DNA from: Bolinopsis microptera
Taxonomy: Eukaryota; Ctenophora; Tentaculata; Lobata; Bolinopsidae
DNA length: 64,000 nucleotides
NCBI RefSeq assembly: GCF_026151205.1
Contig: NC_087079.1
Coordinates: 16,734,945-16,798,944, forward strand
Reading direction: 5' to 3'
Part shown: positions 34,201 to 43,900 of the stretch, one piece after another
How the letters are laid out: each line of letters starts with the position of its first letter
Numbering within the stretch: position 1 is the first letter of the stretch
Notes under the pieces: model-generated
Database searches by the model: none
What the model was told of the DNA's origin: nothing
The model's input: the letters and a program-made list of their open reading frames with translations, nothing else
Position numbers and translations under genes: made by a program

Positions 34201-37200
34201 AATTATGTAATTTCTCAATTAATTATGTAATTTCTCAATTAATTATTTAATTTCTCAATTAATTATGTAATTTCTCAATTAATTATTTAATTTCTCAATT
34301 AATTATGTAATTTTTCAATTGATTATGTAATTTCTCGATTGATTATGTAATTTCTCAATACCTCAACACAGTTCCGAAATGATGGTATTTAAATTCAGTT
34401 GCGGTATGTGAGAGGGGGATTTCGTTAAATTATATAGTTTTCCAATTGTCGCGTTAAATTTTCATTGCTCACTTAAATGACGTTAGTTTCAAGATTACCT
34501 AATCCCGATATTATAGAGTACCTAGATTCAAGATAAAGTACCTAGTTTCAAGATAAAGTGCCTAGTTTCAAGATAAAGTACCTAGTTTCAAGATAAAGTA
34601 CCTAGTTTCAAGATAAAGTACCTAGTTTCAAGATAAAGTACTTAGTTTCAAGATAAAGTACCTAGTTTCAAGATAAAGTACTTAGTTTCAAGACAAAGTA
34701 CCTAGTTTCAAGATAAAATACCTAGTTTCAAGATAAAGTACCTAGTTTCAAGATAAAGTACCTAGCTCGAGGATAGAAATGCCGATACTCCAAACATCTG
34801 CTGGTGTCCCGTATCCATCGGTCGTTCGCTCGATCCTCTCAGGCGAGATGTACCCCAAACATCCTATACCTGAGATACAGTCCCAATTAGCACAATCACT
34901 CAATTAGCACAATTAGCACAATTAGTTCAAAATACCTGAGATACAGTCCCAATTAGCATAATTAGTTCAAAATACCTGAGATACACTCCCAATTAGCACA
35001 ATTAGCACAATTAGTTCAAAAGAACTTCATCGAACTGAATGAAATGACTTATAACAATGAACTTGAAATCAGCGTAACACTTAAAAACCTGTAAATAAAC
35101 TACCGAGTCAACTTAATGCAGTTAAAAGTTTTACCTTTAGTGTATGCTCTGCTGTCAACCAGTTTCCTTGCTAGCCCAAAATCAGTTACTTTTACACTTC
35201 CATCGTTACCCACCAGAATATTGCTGGGCTTTATGTCCCTGTTTAGCGTGATATTATGGTTAGATTATCTTCTTCTTCTTCGTAGGGGGCTGTGGTCATT
35301 ATCACTAATGGTAAGATCGTGACCACTGTAAGATAGAGCATTGGAGCCCTGTGCTTACCCCGGTAAAATTAATAAATCAAGAAAAAAAAATGTTTAGATT
35401 TTGTTTTCTTTGCATTTAGTAAATCGTTTTGTTGCTTGTATGAAGCCGTTGGATTATCACTATATTATGCCTTATCTTGCTAAAAAGTAGACCGTCTTAT
35501 ATTCGAGCAACCTTACAGTTATTCCTCGTTATTAGAAAATATAATTATATGGAATTGTATAAATTCATAACACTTTTACACTCAACACCATTCCGCATTC
35601 CATTCAAATCCTATATTTCACCGAATAAATTTGTCAGTTTAGTTATCTTTACTTAAAACCAATATAAAATGACATCATATAATTCGGAATTAAAATCCGT
35701 TAATCGTTAAAAGCTCCCATTTATATCCACTAACCATTCACTATTCAGATCCACTACAATATCTAGTGCTGATGGTTAAATTGCTCTAATATTGGTTTAA
35801 GTGGTTAATAAGTTTATAGTAGTTTAAAGGATTTTATTATATTGGCATCTTGGCAGCCTGGGCTGTCCTAAGAGGGTGTTCTTGTGGTCACGTGGTCTTG
35901 TGGTCACGTGGTCTTGTGGTCACGTGACCTAAGAGGCACGTGACCACATTCCCCATTTATTGGTCTCACGCGAGACTACCTAATGCACGGCTGGTTATCT
36001 GACAGATTGTGATGTAACGTCTGTAAAAATATCATTAAATAATAGATATTGCTGTATGCAGCGGAACCATGTCTTTTTGACACGTCGTGGCAGCGATTTA
36101 CTAATCAGCTTCCATAATTAGCCAATTAAAACCTAGGATCACTGTCACATTCTTTGTTACAGTGGAGTATGCCTTATGTCATGTCGGGAAATCTTTTTTT
36201 AATTTAAAGAAGCTTATTTGCTGATATTTTGCCCCGGCCATGGCGACTTTTATCTTTCCAAATCCGTAAATCCTCAAGAATGCCAAATATTAACAATGCT
36301 AGAATCTAACGAAGTAAGACATTAGACAGTGTCCTAAATTGTAACTGTCTCAATTGATTAACAAAGCTACTGTTAGATATCGAGCTGTGGCTCATTGCCA
36401 GGTTTGTAAAACGCAGACAGTTCAATTGAAATACCACCGGGCACTACATTCTGTTTGGATCAATATCCCATTAGCATTGTGCCGACAAGGACTTAGACTC
36501 CCCTTTTGTCAAAGACTTGCTATGAATGACAAGTAAGACTGTAAGTACCTGCCAAGATGCCAGGTAAAAGCCTGCCAAAGTGTCATGCAGCTGTCAGGTG
36601 CAGTGGTCACGTGAATATATATTGGTCACGTGATTATATATTGGTCACGTGATTATATATTGGTCACGTGATTATATATTGGTCACGTGATTATATATTG
36701 GTCACGTGATTATATATTGGTCACGTGATTATATATTGGTCACGTGATTATATATTGGTCACGTGATTATATATTGGTCACGTGATTATATATTGGTCAC
36801 GTGACTGTTTAATAGAGGCTATGATTGTCATCTCCCTAAGATATAAAGGATAAAGTTGCGATAGATTATCTGGGAATAAAATTCTTTTAATGACATCAGC
36901 TAATCTTATGATTGGATAACCTAAAATAAATATTAAATATGACGCTTAATTGAGATTATATTGTCACGATGGTAGCTCTGGTATTCCTTAGAAAACCGAA
37001 TATGGCGGTAGTGTCAAAATGCCTAAAAACTTGTGCAGAGTCCAAGGCTTTCTTGAAGCGATGAGCAATCCTAAAATTGGTTTGTAGAAATACTCGCTAC
37101 TTGACAAGAATCTGCTAGAAACGACAAGGTGTGGAACTAAATCACCAGAACATACCCTCTGAAACACAGCCAAACACAGAAATCACAAACAATTATTTAA

Positions 37201-38840
37201 TTATTATTTAATTATTTAATGAGCTCTTCTGATCTATCAGTGGTAATAATATAGAGATGAGTTCTGACCTGTGTATGACTGAGTGAGCCTCTTTAAGATA
37301 CCAGAGCGCGCTGTAGGTACTGTAAGCTATCTTAGCCAACACTTCTTCAGGAAACACGTATTCTTGCTTCTGGTCTTTTGAGTTTTTTATCAGCTTTTCC
37401 TGTAGCCTGGGCATCAGCTGATTATTATATTATAAAGAATTTGTTTTAACTTGTTTGTATGAAAAGCATCAATATTGAATATTAAATTATATAATATTCT
37501 AATGATAAACGGTTAAATTTAGAATGACTTTAAGTTCCAAGTCGTGAAAATTAATTTGAATTGCCAGTTATGTATTATAGTGTCTTGTATTATCAGGTGT
37601 CATGTAACAGTCATGTATTATGCTGTCAACTGATAAAGAAGATAACATTAATAAAAAAGATTAAATTAAACGACCAGTCATGGATATGTAGGAAGCTTAC
37701 TTTTCTAAGCACGTATTCATGAGTTCAAAGTAAAGGTGGACGTTCATAGCAGTGTCGATAGCTCCGTAGTGGTTCACAAGGTGTTCGTGTTTACAGTTTT
37801 TCCAGAGCTGCTTCTCTGTTTCCGCATACCTGGCGGATTACATTATGCTACTAATAAAGAGAAGCACAATGAATATCTTGTGTGTAATCCTCATGTTGCT
37901 AAAAAACGCTTTATGAACTTATAAATAGTAGTGGAAAGTATGTAAATTAGATTCTTTTTAACTTGGTTGTCTAGGCCAATAGATTTAAGATAATTTTTAA
38001 ACTTTAGTAGATATATTTTTGATGATGTGTGATGATGTTTGTGTCATTATATTTTGATTTGATTTGATTTTAGCCGAGTTATATAACGCAGACATACGTA
38101 GAAATACGTTTAATTGGGGGTTAGAGCTTAGCTAGATTTATTAAATCATGAGGAAGCTAATTAGTTGGGTTTTGGTGTCAGGATTTGAAACCCGGAATGT
38201 TTGTGGAATCTGAGGTTCTAGCAGGGTTTACAGATTACCAGGGATCAAAGATTGGGCAAGAGGACGGTAATTAAAAATCTTGAACTGCTACTAGAGCAAA
38301 TTGTAATAACTGTTATTTATTGTTACTGTTACTTATTGCTACCTGTCTAAGTTTGCTGTTCCTTTTGTCACAATCTTCTCGGCCATCACATGGTTAGTTT
38401 GTCTGTGTCGCTTCCGGTACACGGTACCAAATCTTCCTGACCCTATCGGGAACTGGAACCCATCTTCCTCTAGGATATCTGAGGAATTATTACATCTGTC
38501 ATAACATTACATGTGACAGATAGTACAGCAGTACAAGTAGTGTACCCCCCCCCCCCCCCCCCTCTACTCTCTAGTGTACAGTTCTCCCGCTCACATTCCG
38601 TAACACCAGATATGCATTATGCAATGTGTAGCGTTCACAATCTGACGTCAGCCTATATAAAGTATATATAATATTAATGGAGTAGGACCTGCCGCAAATA
38701 TTGATTATTTAATAATATTCAATAAAAAGTAAATTACCAGATAGTTTGGTGCTGTGAGGTGCTCCATTTACCACAAACTCAGCAACGCTATCAGTCCTCC
38801 TGGTGTTCGTATCGAATAGTCCATTTAGAGACAACTTCAT
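31218..38840 (-). CDS. MAP kinase kinase, MKK3/4/6-like, 8 exons, 329 aa
   Basis: Exons (minus): 38738-38840, 38343-38478, 37701-37829, 37269-37406, 35135-35238, 34762-34869, 33995-34102 or its copy 31830-31937, and 31218-31381. They total 990 bases and phases agree at every junction. Kinase landmarks in order are the Gly loop GSGRFGTVY, Lys in [26 protein letters not shown], the APE-like YISPERI and DVWSIGI. The activation loop reads [13 protein letters not shown], with the Ser-x3-Thr spacing of MKK3/4/6 phosphosites. MAP2Ks are cytoplasmic dual-specificity kinases activating p38/JNK MAPKs. The N-terminus is short, with no evident docking site. An E-box lies just upstream of the ATG. Which MKK subtype is uncertain. 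Confidence 0.87.
31690..31795. repeat. 11-bp repeat (TCTCCTTAACG)n, intronic
   Basis: About nine units beside MAP2K exon 7A; the same satellite, longer, lies beside exon 7B. Confidence 0.9.
31830..31937 (-). other. MAP2K exon 7, duplicate A
   Basis: A 108-base exon encoding the segment after subdomain IX ([12 protein letters not shown] ... EQPPPRLT). It has its own AG acceptor and GT donor. It differs from duplicate B by one synonymous base (ACT/ACG). Length and phases (1 to 1) allow either copy, or both, to be spliced in frame. Confidence 0.85.
31998..32723. mobile_element. 726-bp foldback element flanked by TTAA
   Basis: Two near-identical inverted arms of about 350 bases surround a tiny loop near 32345-32375. 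The ends are GGGGGCAGGGGGG and CCCCCCTGCCCCC, flanked on both sides by TTAA (31994-31997 and 32724-32727), the target duplication used by piggyBac-type elements. There is no ORF. It interrupts the 20-bp satellite of MAP2K intron 6 copy A and is absent at the equivalent place in copy B. If transcribed in the intron, it would form a long hairpin. Confidence 0.85.
32728..33237. repeat. 20-bp AT-rich satellite and unique intronic sequence
   Basis: The (CAATTGATTATGTAATTTCT)n units that continue after the foldback end at about 32822. The rest is shared with copy B (to about 32897), then unique intron with repeated TTTGGGC(G/A) motifs. Confidence 0.7.
33238..33325 (-). pseudogene. Degenerate copy of MAP2K last exon
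   Basis: It resembles 31218-31381 (TTCAGTGA...CATC, then GTTGTTTG and GGGTGAAAAC are kept) but has small deletions and in-frame stops and lacks the last part. It belongs to duplication copy B, between exons 7B and 7A. Confidence 0.7.
33628..33955. repeat. 11-bp repeat (TCTCCTTAACG/ATG)n, copy B
   Basis: About 28 units with higher-order structure: blocks end in CTCCTTAGTATGACTCC and restart. It flanks MAP2K exon 7B. Confidence 0.92.
33995..34102 (-). other. MAP2K exon 7, duplicate B
   Basis: Identical protein to duplicate A, with intact splice sites. It is nearer to exon 6, so it would be the first copy reached by splicing. Confidence 0.85.
34115..34350. repeat. 20-bp satellite (AATTAATTATGTAATTTCTC)n
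   Basis: About 12 units immediately upstream (in gene sense) of the exon 7B acceptor; the same satellite abuts exon 7A. Confidence 0.93.
34511..34763. repeat. 20-bp repeat whose unit contains the exon 6 donor site
   Basis: The unit AAGATAAAGTACCTAGTTTC repeats about 13 times and runs into MAP2K exon 6. On the gene strand each unit contains CTAGGTACTTTATC, the same sequence as the exon 6 donor junction (CTAG|GTACTTTATC). Confidence 0.93.
34868..35015. repeat. Repeat carrying extra copies of the exon 6 acceptor
   Basis: TACCTGAGATACAGTCCCAA occurs at 34867, about 34932 and about 34974 (the last with one change). The first copy forms the real acceptor (GTATCTCAG|GTA on the gene strand). Confidence 0.85.
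35268..35388 (+). mobile_element. Possible short retroposon with A-rich tail
   Basis: About 110 bases begin with TCTTCTTCTTCG, include GATCGTGACCACTGTAAG and end AATAAATCAAG plus A9. It sits in MAP2K intron 4. A short TTAGATT near both ends may be a TSD. Family unknown. Confidence 0.35.
35876..35948. repeat. Short E-box repeat in MAP2K intron
   Basis: GGTCACGTGGTCTTGT is repeated, giving four CACGTG sites in about 70 bases. Confidence 0.85.
36602..36811. repeat. 19-bp array with 11 E-boxes in MAP2K intron 4
   Basis: (GGTCACGTGATTATATATT)n, almost perfect. Each unit carries the palindrome TCACGTGA, a high-affinity site for MITF/TFE/USF-type bHLH-ZIP factors. A role as an intronic enhancer is inference; simple satellite growth is the alternative. 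Confidence 0.93.
38545..38562. repeat. Poly-C run
   Basis: Eighteen C in MAP2K intron 1, one of several G/C homopolymers in the window (23.3, 29.46, 46.4, 50.7 and 62.3 kb). Confidence 0.95.
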
Positions 38841-39618
38841 CAGTCATAGAATCTCACGTGGTCATGTCTTAACTAGAATTTAAGGAATTTAAGGAATTTA
38901 AGGAATTTAGTTAGTTATTCGTTAGTTTAGGTCTAAGAAGCTGATCAATTTCATGGTTCCGTGTTGTAAGTGGACCTTATTTAAATCAGTGATGAATAAT
39001 GAATTAAATTCAGAGGCATCATTAAGATGCGCCAGAAAATCGCGAATTATGCGATTTACCGCAAATTATTCGGTGCAAAGTTAAACATAAAAATACAAAA
39101 AAACTCATTTTCATTCTGTAAACAAATGGCAAATAATATATAATGTAAACGAGGAATATGTACAGAAATCAGATAATTAATTAATTAATTAACTATCGTC
39201 AATAATTGATTAATGATGACCTCTCTTATAATATAAATACAATTCAAATCAAAACCTAGTCTTACTAAACATATTTATAGCTTTACAGAACGTATAGCTT
39301 AGTATAGCTTAGTCTATAGCTTAGTATAGCTTAGTCACAACAGCTTGACAGTTAACTATTTAAGTATTAAACAGATATTTATTAAAAAATTAAACAAAAA
39401 AGAATGTCAGGCTTGTAAATAGTACAACATCGCAGGGCCAGGATCTACATGAATTTACTAATTACTAATTACTAATTACTAATTACTAATTACTAATTAC
39501 TAATTACTAATTAGTAGATTTCATTACTATTTCAAGTCTCATTAAGTTATTAAGTTCTAATTAGTAGATTTCATTACTATTTCAAGTCTTATTAAGTTAT
39601 TAGGACAATTTTACTAGA
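38841..39618. other. MAP2K upstream region
   Basis: The E-box CACGTG at 38854-38859 lies about 15 bases upstream of the ATG. GGAATTTAA repeats follow (about 38878-38910), then TATAGCTTAG repeats (about 39295-39335) and (ACTAATT)n (39461-39515). No TATA box could be assigned. Confidence 0.4.
39461..39515. repeat. (ACTAATT)n heptamer repeat
   Basis: About eight units followed by a duplicated segment (TAGTAGATTTCATTACTATT at about 39512 and 39560). Confidence 0.9.
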
Positions 39619-40067
39619 ATGGAGTGTGCCCAGTGCAGGTACAAAACGGAACATTCCAGAAAATCCAGAAACGCCTTTACAACACACTTAACACCCTTAG
39701 CAGTTCTCCGGAGGAGGTAATAATGGTATTGTATGTAGTTTATAATGGTATTGTATGTGGTAGGTCACCTAAGATGAGAAATACGTACGGTACGTACCTT
39801 TAAAAGTTGCTGTATCGTACGTACTTTAAGCCCAGTACCGTACGTACTTCTCATTATAGAGCAGGTGACAATGCAACAAAGAAATATTAAAAATTATTAC
39901 ATCTACTTGAGATATGAAAAAACGAAGGTAGCCACAACTCACAAGACTCAAGGCACGAGTGCTAATGTTTGATTAATGTAATGTAAGATTTTCTTTTATT
40001 AGAATATGATGAAGAAGAAACCGAAACTGAAGAAACCGAAACTGAAGAAACCGATACTGAACCTAAG
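39619..40067 (+). CDS. Two weak candidate exons, unknown gene
   Basis: 39619-39716 encodes MECAQCRYKTEHSRKS..., with a zinc-finger-like C-x2-C and a later His, and ends at a GTAATA donor. 40003-40067 has an AG acceptor and a GTAACC donor and, in one frame, encodes an acidic EEETETEE repeat. A direct join of the two gives a stop, so they are not shown to belong together. There is no other support. Confidence 0.15.
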
Positions 40068-40489
40068 GTAACCAATAACCACTTTTTACAACACCTGATC
40101 ATGCAGTATCAGTAATCGTACAAAATTAAATTAAATCAGAGTGAGAATATGAAATCATCAAGAGTGCGTCAAAAGTCAGAAACTAAAATAACGCATCATG
40201 TGAAGAAATGCAGACAAATCCATAATGACAAGCACAGTTGTACTTTACTATGCAGTAAAATATCCAAAGGTAGCGACACTTGCAACAGTAAACCTAAGCA
40301 CCAACAGTGAACCTACTATGTTCCATATTTTAGTGAAGTAGATAGTAAACACGACACTTTGTGAACTTTTAATAATAATGATTTAACAACAGAAGACAGG
40401 AAAGGTAGCGTAGGTGGGATCAAATTTCTTTGTAATATAAAACTAAGCATAAATACAGTACGGTCCGGAAATAGCATCGCAACCTTATT

Positions 40490-40605
40490 TTCAGTAGCGT
40501 TATATCGTCATCAGTACAGCGTCATCAGTACTGATGACGTCATCAGTATAGCGTCATCAGTACTGATGACGTCATCAGTACAGCGTCATCAGTAGTTTCA
40601 GTACT
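40490..40605. repeat. Palindromic CRE-like repeats
   Basis: CAGTACTGATGACGTCATCAG is repeated with GCGTCATCAG spacers, giving perfect TGACGTCA (CREB/ATF) palindromes. It lies about 360 bases past the ANKMY2 stop and 1.7 kb upstream of the MAP2K start. Function unknown. Confidence 0.75.
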
Positions 40606-40964
40606 AAGCGGTATTAACTATACTGTGTGAGACATGGTTTATCTACATACTAAAAATTGGATTTCAGCATCTAGAAAAATAATAAGTGTGTATTGTTGGA
40701 GCCGTTATTAGTATTAAATTGTAACTATTTCACAAAGCCAAGGTATTCACAACCACTTTTTACAAAAATCCCTGATAAACAACAGAACATTATCACTATT
40801 ATTACAGTATCGGTACAATATCGATACACTTCTGTAGAAACTAGAAACGTATTAAACCGATACAATCATACAGCGTAATGCTCATTAATGACAATAAAAC
40901 TCCGATACTCCTTTGTGTACTACTCATACCAACAATCCATCTAGTCAATCAAAAGCAGAAGCTC

Positions 40965-43900
40965 TCAAGAAGTAGGGATAATATTACTGTCCAACACTTC
41001 CTCCTTCACCACAACATTCACCCCAGGCTCGCTCTTAGGGAAGTCCCCCGCCCCCTGGGGCTCCAACTTCACCAAGAACTCAGAGCCCGCCATCACGTGA
41101 TCCGGTCCAGCCAGCACGTGATCTAAACCTGTGGTCACGTGATCCCCACTTTTATCTCCGTCTTTAGACATGTCCGATAAGATAGGCTTTTGATCGAGAG
41201 AGTTGTTGTTGTTGTTATTGGTGTTGTTAAAGTTGTTGATGTTGTTGTTGTTGTTATCGGGGTACTGTGGTGGGGGAAGTTGGCCGGATAATAGAGGCTG
41301 GGAGGGGAGAGGTTGGGAGGAGGGTGGTAGTTGGGGTGGAGGGGGTGGTGGCATCATGATCTCCTCTTCCACCGGCTGACACTTTGGTTTCCTCTTGCTT
41401 AGGCTCTCACATACCTGTAGAGTGTAGATGGGGTTAAGTTAAGACTCGAGGAGTTTTAATTAATTTCTCGGCCACTTGATGAAGCAACGACATATTTTAG
41501 GTAAGGACATTGTCATTGTGCGATTTTACTATGGAGTTTGACTTTCGTCTTCATTTCATATGAAGTCTTATTCCATTTCATCAGATTAACATATTAATTT
41601 AGATTACGATTACATCACAAACAACGATATTCAAAGAGCCGTTACCGACCTTCTTATGAGTGAACCAATGCATCTTCTGACATGTAGCATTACAATAGAA
41701 CACTTGTTTACACGCGCTACACCGCTTCTCCGCGTTCATTTCCCCGCACGTGCGGCACGCGAACTCGTCCACATCCACGTGCCGGCCGTTTAGAGTAGTC
41801 ATCACGAAATACAGCGCTGGTTTTCCTGGAGTTTTAGATTTAGATCACGGACGTCCGGACGAACTATTTTTCTCGCAACCGTAAGAATGTGATATATATA
41901 CGAACAAATGAGATTCATTGGAATCTTTTCCAGAATCAAATGTTAAGAAATTAAAATTCTATAGATAGGAAGGTAAACGAAAATAAACTAAACGCACATA
42001 TCTTGAGGTAATTAACAGGTAATTAACAATTAACATAATATGACAGTAAAACATATGTCTGTTCAATTGAAATATTATTTTACAAAACATAATCCTACCA
42101 GCTCCGGGAGTGATAGCAGCAATAGTCCGGACCAGCTGCATCACCAGCTGACTCTGCACAAACTTGAAAGTGCGGATAGCACGGCGCACCAGCTGCTCCA
42201 CGTTTATCGGGAACCCGTCTAGTTTCCGTCCCAGTAGGAAGTACCGGATAGTTCCGTCAACACCGTCCGTTCTCTTGTGTACCTGTACAGATTACTGATT
42301 AATTAATTAATTAATTATAATTCTCAGCTTAATCTGGACATGGTGGATCTGGTTACAATGGTTGTCTAGGACTAGGTCGGATATTGAATTATCAGATTAG
42401 GTCTGTTTTTTTTCGCTGGAGAACTGGCAGTGAAAAAAAAGCAAATTTGTGCTGATTCTTTACAGCGGTTAAATTGCTGTTGTCCATGGATTTAAAACGC
42501 AAGGAAACATTTCCTGTACTTTGTCTGTATAAATATAAGATTTGCTTCCTAATACTGCCTCTCTCCAGTAGGGAGGTGGTACATTGCACTGGACTGGGTC
42601 TGGACAGTAATACCAGTGTAGTCTACCTCATTCACATTAGGGGGCCTCCAGACAGCCCCACAAAATGCAACAAAAAGGAGGATTCTCCTCACCTTGAAAC
42701 TCAATCATGAGAGATTCTCTCTAACTTTTAGATCCCCAAAATTATATTTAGAAGTTGTTAATAATAATGCGAGCAGTTATTAATATTATGGCAAATTACT
42801 CAACAAATTCATCATTGGATCTGGTTTTTTCGCTGGAGAACTGGCAGTGAAAAACGAGCAAATTTTGCTATGTTTTTCATGGATTTAAAACGCAAGAAAA
42901 TGTTTCCTAAGATTTACTAGTATGAATAAAGCATTTGCTTCCCTATCCTGCCTCTCTTAAGTAGGGAGGTGGTACATTGCACTGGACTGGGTCTGGACAG
43001 TAATACCAGTGCCATCTATCTTATACTAACACGGAAGGGGGTCACCAGGTAGCCCCACAAAATGGACCACAAAGGAGGATTCTCCTTAGCTTGAGTTTAA
43101 ACTAGGAGGGAATTCTCTCTAAATTTTAGTTCCCCCAAAGCAAAAGGATTACATCATGCAGCTGTTCATAATAATGTAACCAATTATGAACAAATTACTC
43201 AACAAATCAATCATTGGTCGCGGATATTTGTGTTGGGTTTGTATCACAAAAAAAACTAAACCTTAAATCTTTAGGTGCCTTTATCAGTGGTGTAGCTGCT
43301 AAAAGATAACTTGAGGATGATTTCATAAGGTTTTATAATGATAACCTCGCAATATATTTAAAGTTTTTGGTAAGGGTGGAGTCTTCAAAACATCTGAAAA
43401 TGTATATTATCATTGCCTGGGTAGGAGCGGTTTTCTTGGAGACAAGCACATGTTGGTGATTTAGGTTTGAGACTACGAGTCGCAGTTAAAAGATTGGCAA
43501 TTAAGATATAGAATAGGATAGAAAAAGTAATTATGCCATGCATGCTATAGCGACTTCTTAAGGGACCACTAAAACGTATAAAAGCCAATCACGTGATTCA
43601 GTGAAGGGCTGTTACTGGATGGTATGATCTCCGGCCCCCCGGGCCCCCGGCCCCGGGCACTCATGTTTATTTAGGAATTTCAGAACAAGGATTTGTGATA
43701 AGCCTAATTTGTAAGGTCTTTATAGATAAGACAACATTATACGGATGTCATTTTTTATTTGCTCCTGAATCTGAAAAGCTTGGATAACGACTCGGATAAT
43801 TTGACCAATGACGGCAACAGGGTACCTCTTGCCTCGTCTCCTGATTCTCTTGATGGTGAACTATGATGTCATCAACGCAGGTAAATGTTTGTCACTTTGT

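Noticed and set aside
37414-37701. MAP2K exon 4 starting at CTGATGCCC
   Set aside because: With the real exon 3 donor (phase 2) that acceptor would give a stop; using the CCCAG acceptor at 37406 restores frame and gives the family-like CLEKLQEKLIK.
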